Positions 46,200 to 54,412 of a stretch of 64,000 nt of DNA are shown one piece after another; position 1 is the first letter of the stretch; each line of letters starts with the position of its first letter. The notes beneath the pieces are model-generated. The model did not search any database. It had not been told where the DNA came from and saw only the letters and a list, made by a program, of their open reading frames with translations. The DNA comes from Caballeronia pedi (GTDB lineage: Bacteria > Pseudomonadota > Gammaproteobacteria > Burkholderiales > Burkholderiaceae), in the NCBI RefSeq assembly GCF_001544915.2, contig NZ_FCOE02000011.1:124001-188000 (forward strand). The letters are read 5' to 3'. The translations under genes were made by a program, and so were the position numbers.

Positions 46200-47193
46200 A
46201 GTACATATCAAAAACACGCTGCAGGTCTTTAACCCCCGAAGTCAAAGCAAGCATCAACAACACCCGCGCCTTATAAGGGTTGAGCGTCCCCGCACTGACG
46301 CTCCCGAGCGCATCATCATTCGCCGCGCCGTTGCGCATCACATGCCCGGCCCCCACGCGTGACGCACGCACCACCACAACGCCGTGCTTCATCGCATCAA
46401 CGAGCGCTTGCGTAAGCGTCGCATGCATCGAGCCGTTGCCGGTGCCCGCGACAACGATGCCCTTCACGCCCGCAGCAACAAGCGCATCGACGACCACTCG
46501 CGACACATCCGCATAACTCGCGACGATCTCGACCATCGGCCACTGCCCGGCGGGGACATCGAATTCACTTGCAACGGTATGCGGCCGCACGACCGTGCGT
46601 TGAAACTCGACGCGCCCATCCTGCACGAACCCGAGCGCGCCAGTTTCGGGCGAACGAAACGCATCGACGGCGTAAGTGCTCGTCTTGGTGACATCGCGCG
46701 CGCTGTGAATCTGGTTATTGAACGCGACCAGCACGCCCTGCCCCGCCGCATCCTTCGAAGCCGCCACCGTCACCGCATTGAGCAGGTTCAACGGGCCATC
46801 GGCGGAAAGCGCGGTCGATGGGCGCATCGCGGCCGTCAGCACGACGGGCTTCGCGCTCTTCACGGTCAGATGCAGCAGATAGGCGGTTTCTTCGAGCGTA
46901 TCGGTGCCGTGCGTGACGACGACACCATCGATATCGTCCTGCGCGAGCAACGCGGCGACACGGCGGCTCAGCGTCGTCCACAACGCGGCGCTCATGTCCT
47001 TGCTGTCGATGCTCGCGATCTGCTCGGCGTGGATGCGGGCGACGGAACCGAGCGCAGGCACGGCATCGAGCAATTTGTCGACGCCGACGACGCCTGCCTT
47101 GTAGCCCGCCGTCTTCGAGGCATCGCCAGCCTGTCCGGCGATGGTGCCGCCCGTTGCCAGCACGGCGATGCGAGGGAGAGAGGAAGTATTCAT
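46198..47193 (-). CDS. L-asparaginase (type II-like)
   Basis: This 331-residue enzyme hydrolyses asparagine to aspartate and ammonia. The two active-site regions are present: IAVLATGGTIAGQ (Thr near 16) and DGVVVTHGTDTLEETAYLL (Thr-Asp near 95, Lys from the later AKPVVLTAAMRP region). There is no signal peptide, so it is probably cytoplasmic despite the type II sequence. It follows cysB by 42 bases. The ATG at 47193 has no Shine-Dalgarno and sits inside an inverted repeat. Confidence 0.88.
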   Translation of the reverse strand: MNTSSLPRIAVLATGGTIAGQAGDASKTAGYKAGVVGVDKLLDAVPALGSVARIHAEQIASIDSKDMSAALWTTLSRRVAALLAQDDIDGVVVTHGTDTLEETAYLLHLTVKSAKPVVLTAAMRPSTALSADGPLNLLNAVTVAASKDAAGQGVLVAFNNQIHSARDVTKTSTYAVDAFRSPETGALGFVQDGRVEFQRTVVRPHTVASEFDVPAGQWPMVEIVASYADVSRVVVDALVAAGVKGIVVAGTGNGSMHATLTQALVDAMKHGVVVVRASRVGAGHVMRNGAANDDALGSVSAGTLNPYKARVLLMLALTSGVKDLQRVFDMY

Positions 47194-47219
47194 GCCGGCG
47201 ATTGTAAATCAGCCGGCAT
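47192..47219 (-). promoter_or_regulatory. Inverted repeat over the asparaginase start codon, with -10-like hexamer
   Basis: ATGCCGGC (47192-47199) and GCCGGCAT (47212-47219) are perfect arms around a 12-base loop. The minus-strand loop contains TACAAT (47201-47206), a good -10, about 8 bases before the ATG. A transcript starting there would be nearly leaderless. A -35 is not evident. Confidence 0.4.
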
Positions 47220-47235
47220 GGGTTTTACGCCGGGA

Positions 47236-48162
47236 TCACGCCGCTTCGCGAAGCTGGGCCGCGATCTGCGCCTCATCGAGTTGCGGCGCGAACATTTCGA
47301 TCAGTCGATACGCGTAAGCGCGCAGGAACGCGCCCTTGCGCAGACCGACGCGCGTCGTGCTCGCCTCGAACAGATGCTGCGTGTCGAGCGCGACGAGTTC
47401 GGTGTCGCGCTTCGCGTCATACGCCATCGCCGCGACGATGCCGATGCCCATGCCCAGTTCCACATACGTCTTGATGACGTCGGCGTCGATCGCGGTGAGC
47501 ACGATATCGGGCAGCGCGCCCGCGCTCGCGAACGCCTGGTCGACGTGCGAGCGGCCGGTGAAGTCCTGGTCGTACGTGACGATCGGATACTCTGCGATCT
47601 GCTCGAGCGTGATGTTCTCGCGTCCGACCAGCGGATGACCCTTCGGCACCACGACCGTGTGATGCCACGAATAGCACGGGAACGTGACGATGTCCGGATA
47701 GCGGTCGAGCGCCTCGGTCGAGATGCCGATATCCGCCTCGCCGTTGATGATCATCTGCGCGATCTGCTGCGGGCTGCCTTGGCGCAGCGCGAGATGGACC
47801 TTCGGGAACACCTCGGTGAACTGGCGAATCACCTTCGGCAGCGCGTAACGCGCCTGCGTGTGCGTGGTCGCGACGACGAGATGGCCGTTGTCCTGATCCG
47901 CGAACTGGCGCGCGACGCGCCGCAGGTTTTCGGCGTCGAGCAGCATGCGCTCGATCAGTTGATGCACCTCCTTGCCCGGCTCGGTAAGGCCGGTCAGACG
48001 CTTGCCGCGGCGAATGAAGATATCGACGCCGAGTTCGTCCTCGAGATCCTTGATCTGCTTCGATACGCCCGACTGCGACGTATAGAGCACGTTGGCGACC
48101 TCCGTCAGATTCATGTTCTGACGCACGGCCTCGCGCACGAAGCGCAATTGCTGGAAGTTCAT
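47236..48162 (-). CDS. cysB: CysB-family LysR regulator of sulfur assimilation
   Basis: This 308-residue regulator starts MNFQQLRFVREAVRQNMNLTEVANVLYTSQSGVSKQIKDLE, the CysB-type helix-turn-helix, with the effector domain from about 90 (ATTHTQARYALP, sulfate/O-acetylserine pocket). CysB activates cysteine-synthesis genes with O-acetylserine as inducer. Its place directly behind sbp-cysTWA supports the role. A Cbl/SsuR-like paralogue for sulfonates cannot be excluded by sequence alone. Confidence 0.9.
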   Translation of the reverse strand: MNFQQLRFVREAVRQNMNLTEVANVLYTSQSGVSKQIKDLEDELGVDIFIRRGKRLTGLTEPGKEVHQLIERMLLDAENLRRVARQFADQDNGHLVVATTHTQARYALPKVIRQFTEVFPKVHLALRQGSPQQIAQMIINGEADIGISTEALDRYPDIVTFPCYSWHHTVVVPKGHPLVGRENITLEQIAEYPIVTYDQDFTGRSHVDQAFASAGALPDIVLTAIDADVIKTYVELGMGIGIVAAMAYDAKRDTELVALDTQHLFEASTTRVGLRKGAFLRAYAYRLIEMFAPQLDEAQIAAQLREAA

Positions 48163-48195
48163 GTCAGCCTCTCTTGATGCTTTTATGTCGTTATG

Positions 48196-49266
48196 TCATT
48201 GCGCCGGCGACGGGGCCGGAAATACGCGCAGCGCGCGCGGCACGGCCGTCACGCCATCGCCGATATCGAGCTTGAGCGCGCGCCATGCCTCGCGATCCAG
48301 CTCCGCCTCGATAACGCTGCCCGCATTGCCTTCGAGTTCGACGCGCACCGAACCGCCCAGCGTCACGACGCGCCGCACGCCAACCACGATGCCGTCGCGA
48401 TGCGTGCCATCGGCGGGATAGAGCGAAAGATCGTGCGGACGCACATAGGCGAGCGCGCGGCCGCTGAAATGCGCTTCGGCGGCGATCGGACTCGCGGCGC
48501 CATCGGCGACGAAGCCGTTGGCATCGACGTTTCCTTGCAGCCGGTTCGCCGCGCCGAGGAACTCGTAGACGAACGACGTCTGCGGATGATCGTACACGTC
48601 TTGCGGGCTGCCGACCTGCTCCACATGCCCGTGATTCATCACCACGATGCGGTCCGCCACTTCGAGCGCCTCTTCCTGGTCGTGCGTGACGAAGAGCGTC
48701 GAGATATGCAGATCGTCGTGCAGACGGCGCAGCCAGCTACGGAGTTCCTTGCGCACCTTGGCGTCGAGCGCGCCGAACGGTTCGTCGAGCAGCAGCACTT
48801 TCGGCTCGACGGCCAGCGCCCGCGCGAGCGCGATACGCTGCCGCTGCCCGCCGGAGAGTTCCGATGGGAAGCGCTCCGCGAGCCAGTCGAGCTGCACGAG
48901 CTTGAGAAGTTCATGCACCTTCTCGCGGATCACGGCTTCGCTCGGACGCTCGCGGCGCGGTTTCACGCGCAAACCGAACGCCACGTTTTCGAACACGGTC
49001 ATATGCCGGAACAGCGCGTAATGCTGGAACACGAAGCCGACCTGACGTTCACGCGCGCCGACTTCCGCGACGTCCTCGCCATGCAGCACGACCTGACCCG
49101 CATCGGCGAATTCGAGGCCGGCGATCACGCGCAGCAGCGTGGTCTTGCCGCAGCCCGAAGGTCCGAGCAGCGCGACGAGTTCGCCCGCCGGAAAATCGAG
49201 CGTGACGTTGTCGAGCGCGGTGAAACTGCCGAAGCGTTTTTGCAGATTGCGAACGATGATGCTCAT
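48196..49266 (-). CDS. cysA: Sulfate/thiosulfate ABC transporter ATP-binding protein
   Basis: This 356-residue ATPase drives sulfate uptake. It has Walker A GPSGCGKTT, the signature LSGGQRQR, Walker B VLLLDEPFGALD and the switch His in FVTHDQEEA. A TOBE-type C-terminal region follows from about 240. It is 12 bases after cysW and 33 before cysB. Confidence 0.95.
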   Translation of the reverse strand: MSIIVRNLQKRFGSFTALDNVTLDFPAGELVALLGPSGCGKTTLLRVIAGLEFADAGQVVLHGEDVAEVGARERQVGFVFQHYALFRHMTVFENVAFGLRVKPRRERPSEAVIREKVHELLKLVQLDWLAERFPSELSGGQRQRIALARALAVEPKVLLLDEPFGALDAKVRKELRSWLRRLHDDLHISTLFVTHDQEEALEVADRIVVMNHGHVEQVGSPQDVYDHPQTSFVYEFLGAANRLQGNVDANGFVADGAASPIAAEAHFSGRALAYVRPHDLSLYPADGTHRDGIVVGVRRVVTLGGSVRVELEGNAGSVIEAELDREAWRALKLDIGDGVTAVPRALRVFPAPSPAQ

Positions 49267-49278
49267 GATGACGGCCTC

Positions 49279-50187
49279 TTAACTCGGTGCGGTTGTCTTG
49301 GCTTCGGTGATGGCTTGCGTCATGCGCCGCTCCGCGAGGAGCTTCAGCCCGAGCGTCACGAGCGCAAGAAGCGCAAGCAACGACGCCACCGCGAACGCGG
49401 CCGAGAAGTTGTATTCGTTGTAGAGAATTTCGACGTGCAGCGGCATCGTGTCGGTCTGTCCGCGGATGTGCCCCGAGACCACCGATACCGCGCCGAACTC
49501 GCCCATCGCGCGCGCGTTGCAGAGAATCACGCCGTAGAGCAGGCCCCACTTCACGTTGGGCAGCGTCACGCGCCGGAAAATCTGCCAGCCCGACGCGCCG
49601 AGCACGTGCGCCGCTTCCTCTTCGTCGTTGCCCTGCGCCTGCATCAGCGGAATCAGCTCGCGTGCGACGAACGGGAACGTCACGAAGATCGTCGCGAGCA
49701 CGATGCCCGGCACCGCGAAGATGATCTGCACGTCGTGCGCGGCGAGCCACGGGCCGAACCAGCCCTGCGCGCCGAACATCAGCACGTAGATGAGACCCGA
49801 GATCACCGGCGACACGGAGAACGGGAGATCGATCAGCGTGGTCAAGAGCGCCTTGCCGCGAAACTCGAACTTCGCGATGGCCCACGACGCCGCCAGCCCG
49901 AACACCACATTCAGCGGCACGGCGATCGCGGCGGTCATGAGCGTCAGCTTGATGGCCGACCACGCATCCGGGTCCTTCAGCGACTCGAAGTAATAGTCGA
50001 TGCCTTTCGCGAACGCCTGCACGAACACGGCGACGAGCGGCACGACGAGAAAGAGCGCAAGAAACACGAGCGCGATGCCCGTCAGCAGCCAGCGCACGGC
50101 GCGCGGCTCGGTGACGGGATTGAGGCTGTTCTCGTGCATGCGCGCGGCGGCGTTCACCGGCAGCGCCTTGCTGTTTGGCGTGCTCAT
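49279..50187 (-). CDS. cysW: Sulfate ABC transporter permease CysW
   Basis: This 302-residue permease has six helices and the EAA loop (EEEAAHVLGASGWQIFRRVTLP, near 205). It forms the sulfate channel with CysT. The first 28 residues are a polar tail. The start at 50187 overlaps the cysT stop by 4 bases (ATGA, 50184-50187). Confidence 0.94.
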   Translation of the reverse strand: MSTPNSKALPVNAAARMHENSLNPVTEPRAVRWLLTGIALVFLALFLVVPLVAVFVQAFAKGIDYYFESLKDPDAWSAIKLTLMTAAIAVPLNVVFGLAASWAIAKFEFRGKALLTTLIDLPFSVSPVISGLIYVLMFGAQGWFGPWLAAHDVQIIFAVPGIVLATIFVTFPFVARELIPLMQAQGNDEEEAAHVLGASGWQIFRRVTLPNVKWGLLYGVILCNARAMGEFGAVSVVSGHIRGQTDTMPLHVEILYNEYNFSAAFAVASLLALLALVTLGLKLLAERRMTQAITEAKTTAPS

Positions 50188-51089
50188 GCGTGACCTCCGC
50201 CCTGATGTCCGACATGCAGCGAGGGGCCGACCGCGACGGCAGGCGCCGCGCCCGTCTTGCTGGTGCGCCGCTGCAGGAACCATTGCAGCGTATTGATGAG
50301 CAGCAGCATCAGGAACGACACGCACAGCATCACCACGGCAAGCGCGGTCGCGCCGGCGTAGTCGTACTGTTCGAGCTTCGTGATGATGAGCAGCGACGTG
50401 ATCTCCGACTTCATCGGCACGTTGCCCGCGATGAAGATGACCGAGCCGTACTCGCCGAGCGCACGCGCGAACGCGAGCGCGAAGCCGGTCAAAAGCGCGG
50501 GAAAGAGCGAAGGCAGCACGACGCGGCGAAACGTGAGCCAGCGCGTCGCGCCGAGGCACGCGGCGGCTTCTTCCTGTTCGCGCTCGAAGTCTTCGAGCAC
50601 CGGCTGCACCGTGCGCACGACGAACGGCAAGCCGATGAACGTCAGCGCGACCAGCACGCCCAGAGGCGTGAACGCGACCTTGATGCCGAGCGGCGCGAGA
50701 TACTGCCCGATCCAGCCGTTGCCCGCATAGACCGCGGCGAGCGAGATGCCGGCGACCGAGGTCGGCAGCGCGAACGGCAAATCGACCATCGCGTCGACGA
50801 TGCGCTTGAACGGAAACGTGTAGCGCACGAGCACCCACGCGACCAGAAAGCCGAACACCGCGTTGATGAGCGCGCCGCCAAGCGCCGCGCTGAACGTCAG
50901 CCGGTAAGACGCCAGCACGCGCGGCGAAGTCACCGCCCGCACGAACTGCGCCCAGTCGAGCGTCGCGGTCTTCGCGAAGGTGGCGGCAAGCGGAATCAGC
51001 ACCACGAGGCTCAGATATGCCACCGTGATGCCGAGCGTCAGGCCGAACCCGGGAAGCGCGCTCGGCTTCTTGAATGTGAGGGTCGTCAT
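50184..51089 (-). CDS. cysT: Sulfate ABC transporter permease CysT (CysU)
   Basis: This 301-residue inner-membrane permease has six helices and the EAA motif (EEAAACLGATRWLTFRRVVLP, near 195). The start MTTLTFKKPSALPGFGLTLG is typical. It lies 105 bases after sbp and overlaps cysW by 4 bases. The C-terminal 25 residues are a polar tail rich in Gly and His. Confidence 0.95.
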   Translation of the reverse strand: MTTLTFKKPSALPGFGLTLGITVAYLSLVVLIPLAATFAKTATLDWAQFVRAVTSPRVLASYRLTFSAALGGALINAVFGFLVAWVLVRYTFPFKRIVDAMVDLPFALPTSVAGISLAAVYAGNGWIGQYLAPLGIKVAFTPLGVLVALTFIGLPFVVRTVQPVLEDFEREQEEAAACLGATRWLTFRRVVLPSLFPALLTGFALAFARALGEYGSVIFIAGNVPMKSEITSLLIITKLEQYDYAGATALAVVMLCVSFLMLLLINTLQWFLQRRTSKTGAAPAVAVGPSLHVGHQGGGHA

Positions 51090-51194
51090 CCTTGATTGAT
51101 CCTTGGTTGCGCGCCGGGGTCGGGCGCGCGTTGCTGCTTCGGGCGCGCGGCGTCATTGACGCGCCGCTGCGCCCACTTCTTCCGCTTCTGCTGC

Positions 51195-52229
51195 TTACTG
51201 CGGCTGATAGATCGAATCGAACACGCCGCCGTCCGCGAAGTGCGTCTTTTGCGCCTTGGCCCAGCCGCCGAACGTGTCGTCGATGGTGTAGAGCTTCAGC
51301 TTCGGAAACTGCTTCGTAAGATCGGCGGGCACCTTGTCCGAACGCGGCCGATAGAAGTTGCGCGCGGCGATGGTCTGTCCTTCGTCGCTATACAGATACT
51401 TGAGATAGGCTTCGGCGAGCTTGCGCGTGCCGTGCTTGTCGACGACCTTGTCGACCACCGCGACCGGCGGCTCGGCCAGAATGCTCACCGTCGGCACCAC
51501 GATCTCGAACTTGTCCGTGCCGAACTCCTTCACCGAGAGGAACGCCTCGTTTTCCCAGGCGATCAACACATCGCCCTGGCCGCGCTGCACGAAGCTCGTC
51601 GTGGCGCCGCGCGCGCCGGAATCGAGCACGCCGGCGTTCTTGTAGAGCTTGGTCACGAAATCCTTGGCAGTCTGCTCGTTGCCGCCCGGCTTGTGCTGCG
51701 CGTAGGCCCACGCGGCCAGATAGTTCCAGCGCGCGCCGCCCGAGGTCTTCGGATTCGGCGTGACGATCGAGACGCCCGGCTTGGCCAGATCGTCCCAGTC
51801 CTTGATGTGCTTCGGATTGCCCTTGCGCACGAGGAACACGATCGTCGACGTGTACGGCGATGCGTTGTCCGGCAGGCGCTTCTGCCAGTCCGCGTTGACG
51901 AGACCCTTCGAAGCGAGTGCATCGATGTCATAGGCGAGCGCGAGCGTCACGACGTCCGCCTGCAGGCCGTCGAGCACCGCGCGCGCCTGGCCGCCCGAGC
52001 CGCCGTGCGACTGCTTGAAGGTCACCGTCTCGCCGGTGTCGGCCTTCCATTTCTTAGCGAACGCCTGATTGAAGTCCTGATACAGCTCGCGAGTCGGGTC
52101 GTACGAGACATTCAGAAACGACGTCTGCGCGTACGCGGACGTGACCATGCCGAAGCTCGCCGCCGTCAGCGCCGCCGCCGCGAACAGGCGCCGCGCGCCC
52201 TTGCCTAATCCCAGTGTGATGCTTTGCAT
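51195..52229 (-). CDS. sbp: Periplasmic sulfate-binding protein
   Basis: This 344-residue solute-binding protein delivers sulfate to CysTW. A signal peptide ends near residue 34 (ending SAYAQ). The mature protein has the family start SFLNVSYDPTRELYQDFNQAF and the sulfate loop SHGGSGGQARAVLDG near 85. It opens the sbp-cysT-cysW-cysA-cysB operon. The gene has a GGGG-rich Shine-Dalgarno region before the ATG. Confidence 0.94.
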   Translation of the reverse strand: MQSITLGLGKGARRLFAAAALTAASFGMVTSAYAQTSFLNVSYDPTRELYQDFNQAFAKKWKADTGETVTFKQSHGGSGGQARAVLDGLQADVVTLALAYDIDALASKGLVNADWQKRLPDNASPYTSTIVFLVRKGNPKHIKDWDDLAKPGVSIVTPNPKTSGGARWNYLAAWAYAQHKPGGNEQTAKDFVTKLYKNAGVLDSGARGATTSFVQRGQGDVLIAWENEAFLSVKEFGTDKFEIVVPTVSILAEPPVAVVDKVVDKHGTRKLAEAYLKYLYSDEGQTIAARNFYRPRSDKVPADLTKQFPKLKLYTIDDTFGGWAKAQKTHFADGGVFDSIYQPQ

Positions 52230-52283
52230 TCCCCGTTCTCCGTCTTATCGAATTGACGGAATCAGTCTAACGAGGCGCCTATA

Positions 52284-52306
52284 TGAATGAAAATAATCGT
52301 TATTCA
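52284..52306 (-). promoter_or_regulatory. AT-rich promoter region of sbp with inverted repeats (possible CysB site)
   Basis: AATAA (52292-52296) and TTATT (52300-52304) are inverted around TCG, inside TGAAT...ATTCA (52284-52306). On the minus strand TATAGG (52280-52285) could be the -10 just downstream. The location fits a CysB-activated promoter, but CysB sites are degenerate and this is an inference. Confidence 0.35.
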
Positions 52307-52431
52307 CTTTTTTATACGAAAAACTGCTAAGAAGCTTATTCCTGGATGGAAAAAGGGCGCGCGCCCGGCAACCGGCCGTTTCGCGGGCTGGCGGGCACGA
52401 ACTTAAAGTAAAGCTTGAAAAGCGCGAAATA

Positions 52432-52447
52432 CTGTATAAAAATACAG
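52432..52447 (+). promoter_or_regulatory. LexA (SOS) box 1
   Basis: CTGT-N8-ACAG fits exactly (CTGTATAAAAATACAG). TTGAAA at 52415-52420 is a possible -35, with the -10 overlapping this box, so LexA binding would block polymerase. Confidence 0.88.
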
Positions 52448-52451
52448 TCAC

Positions 52452-52467
52452 CTGTCCATTCATACAG
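52452..52467 (+). promoter_or_regulatory. LexA (SOS) box 2
   Basis: A second exact CTGT-N8-ACAG (CTGTCCATTCATACAG) is centred 20 bases from box 1, about two helical turns. Two tandem boxes upstream of lexA are also known in E. coli and imply autoregulation. Confidence 0.85.
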
Positions 52468-52487
52468 TGCATCCGGGGCCTGAGCCA

Positions 52488-53165
52488 GTGACCAAGACAT
52501 CCAAACTTACCGCGCGGCAACAGCAGGTGTTCGAGCTCATCCAGCGTGCGATCGACCGCACCGGCTTCCCGCCTACGCGCGCCGAGATTGCGGCCGAACT
52601 GGGTTTCAGCTCGGCGAATTCCGCCGAGGAACACCTTCGGGCGCTGGCGCGCAAGGGCGTGATCGAGCTGGCGGCGGGTTCGTCGCGCGGCATCCGCCTG
52701 CTCGGCGATGCATCGCGCATCGATCGCTCCGAGGAGTTGCCGCATCAGTTCACGCTGCCGCATCAAAGCATCATGCAACTGTCGCTGCCGCTCGTCGGGC
52801 GGGTCGCGGCGGGTAGCCCGATCCTCGCGCAGGAGCACATCTCGCAGCATTACTCGTGCGATCCCGCGCTCTTCTCTGATAAACCCGACTATCTGCTGAA
52901 GGTGCGCGGGCTGTCGATGCGCGACGCCGGCATCCTCGATGGCGATCTGCTCGCCGTGCAGAAGCGCAACGAAGCGAAGGACGGACAGATCGTTGTTGCG
53001 CGTCTGGGCGACGACGTCACGGTGAAACGCTGGAAGCGCCGCCCCGACGGCGTCGAACTGATTGCAGAAAACCCGGACTACGAAAACATTTTCGTGCGCT
53101 CCGGCAACAGCGATTTCGCGCTCGAAGGCATCGCAGTCGGATTGATCCGCTCGGGCGAGTTCTGA
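52488..53165 (+). CDS. lexA: SOS repressor LexA
   Basis: This 225-residue repressor represses DNA repair genes and cleaves itself with RecA when DNA is damaged. The DNA-binding part has FPPTRAEIAAELGFSSANSAEEHLRAL. The cleavage site is Ala108-Gly109 in GRVAAGSP, the catalytic dyad is Ser143 (GLSMRDAG) and Lys180 (DDVTVKRW). I chose the GTG at 52488 (MTKTSKLTARQQ) because LexA proteins start near LTARQQ; a GTG at 52467 overlaps the second LexA box and is less likely. Confidence 0.95.
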   Translation: MTKTSKLTARQQQVFELIQRAIDRTGFPPTRAEIAAELGFSSANSAEEHLRALARKGVIELAAGSSRGIRLLGDASRIDRSEELPHQFTLPHQSIMQLSLPLVGRVAAGSPILAQEHISQHYSCDPALFSDKPDYLLKVRGLSMRDAGILDGDLLAVQKRNEAKDGQIVVARLGDDVTVKRWKRRPDGVELIAENPDYENIFVRSGNSDFALEGIAVGLIRSGEF

Positions 53166-53190
53166 CGGCGCGCTTCATGGGCGGCGAGGC

Positions 53191-53248
53191 GCGAAAGTCG
53201 AAGGCAGATCGCAAAAGACTTTCGCAACGGGACGGAAAATGTCCCGTT
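53191..53248 (+). other. Two tandem hairpins directly behind lexA
   Basis: GCGAAAGTC (53191-53199) pairs with GACTTTCGC (53217-53225), and at once AACGGGAC (53226-53233) pairs with GTCCCGTT (53241-53248). No T tract follows (CAAATATC). It may be a Rho-independent-like end without T run, a processing site, or protein-binding palindromes. Confidence 0.5.
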
Positions 53249-53368
53249 CAAATATCAAGATAGCCTCACCAACTGCTTCACCGTCCGTTCAGGGCGTCCC
53301 AAACACAACAAGCATGACGGCCGCCGTTCCGGTGCGCCGCGGTGCATCCTATCGTCTGGAGAGTCATC

Positions 53369-53695
53369 ATGGAACGTTTTGCCCGTCTGCTGCCCTTCCG
53401 TCAGTTCGGCCGCCTGCGTCACCTGCGCGCGCTGATCACGTGCGGCATGCCGCGCGCCGAAACCGCGCCCGATCTCTTCGACGAAATGCCCGCGCTGCCG
53501 TCGCGCCAGCCCGCTTTCGCACGCGTGTCGCTGAGCAGCACGGTGCATGCGGAACCTGAACAGCGCGCGCCGGTCAGGGTGTACCGCGGACAATCGCGGG
53601 TGATTCTGGTGGGCAAGATCGACGAAGTGTCGCGCATGATCGACCGCTGTATCGCCGAGGAAGACGCGGGGCTTACGGGCGGCATCCTCGCCTGA
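53369..53695 (+). CDS. Conserved small protein of unknown function
   Basis: This 108-residue protein (MERFARLLPFRQFG...) is not recognised. The first 35 residues are basic with a LRHLRALITCG stretch; the middle is Pro/Ala/Arg-rich; the end (VRVYRGQSRVILVGKIDEVSRMIDRCIAEE) looks like an ordered alpha/beta segment. The ATG at 53369 has GGAGAG 5-6 bases upstream, so expression is plausible. No signal peptide or membrane helix is evident. It lies between lexA and the DUF2939 gene; no link to SOS is proven. Confidence 0.65.
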   Translation: MERFARLLPFRQFGRLRHLRALITCGMPRAETAPDLFDEMPALPSRQPAFARVSLSSTVHAEPEQRAPVRVYRGQSRVILVGKIDEVSRMIDRCIAEEDAGLTGGILA

Positions 53696-53797
53696 ATTTG
53701 CGGCGAACCGCACGCCGGACGTGAATTTCCGGGATATAAACGGCCTGCGCGCTGTCAATCCCGGATTCACGTTCTGCAAAAGAGGCTTCGCCGTCGC

Positions 53798-54397
53798 ATG
53801 TCCCGCACTACCCGTTCTGTCGTTGCCGCGCTCGTTGTCCTGATTCTCGTCGCGGCGCTCGGTTTCATCTACGCGTCACCTTACATTGCGCTGGACCGCG
53901 TTAAGCGCGCGGCCGATGCGCGTGACGCGCAGACCGTCAATCAATACGTCGATTTTCCCGCGTTGCGCGCAAGCCTCAAGGAACAGGTCGCCGCGCTGCT
54001 GACACGGCGCGTCGATATTCAGAAAAGCGGCAATCCGCTTGCGATCATCGGTGCGATGATCGGCGCGGCGCTCGTCGGTCCCCTGGTCGATTCATACGCG
54101 ACCCCGGACGGCGTCGCGGCCATTCTGAACGGTATTCCGCCGCGCGGCGATCCGGGCGAGCGTCCGCCACAGGCGGGCGATAGCGCATCGGCGAGTGCCG
54201 CGAACGCGCCCGCATCCGGTGTCACGACGGCGCAACAAGCGCCGAAAGCGCCGCCGCAGACCACGGCGGGCTATCGAAACCTGAACACGTTCGTCGTCAC
54301 GTATCAGCACGGCGCCGGCGATGCGCGTTACTCGGCGATCTTCCGCCGCGACGGGCTCGTGTCGTGGAAGCTCGTCGCGGTCGATCTAAACGGCTGA
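53798..54397 (+). CDS. DUF2939 domain membrane-anchored protein
   Basis: This 199-residue protein has an N-terminal hydrophobic anchor (VVAALVVLILVAALGFIYASPY, residues 8-29) and the DUF2939 motif SPYIALDRVKRAADARDAQTVNQYVDFPALRASLKEQ. A Pro/Ala-rich insert lies at about 115-150. The last 40 residues form strands (YQHGAGDARYSAIFRRDGLVSWKLVAVDLN). The function is unknown; the anchor suggests a periplasmic protein. Confidence 0.8.
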   Translation: MSRTTRSVVAALVVLILVAALGFIYASPYIALDRVKRAADARDAQTVNQYVDFPALRASLKEQVAALLTRRVDIQKSGNPLAIIGAMIGAALVGPLVDSYATPDGVAAILNGIPPRGDPGERPPQAGDSASASAANAPASGVTTAQQAPKAPPQTTAGYRNLNTFVVTYQHGAGDARYSAIFRRDGLVSWKLVAVDLNG

Positions 54398-54412
54398 ACG
54401 TGCGGCGAACGG

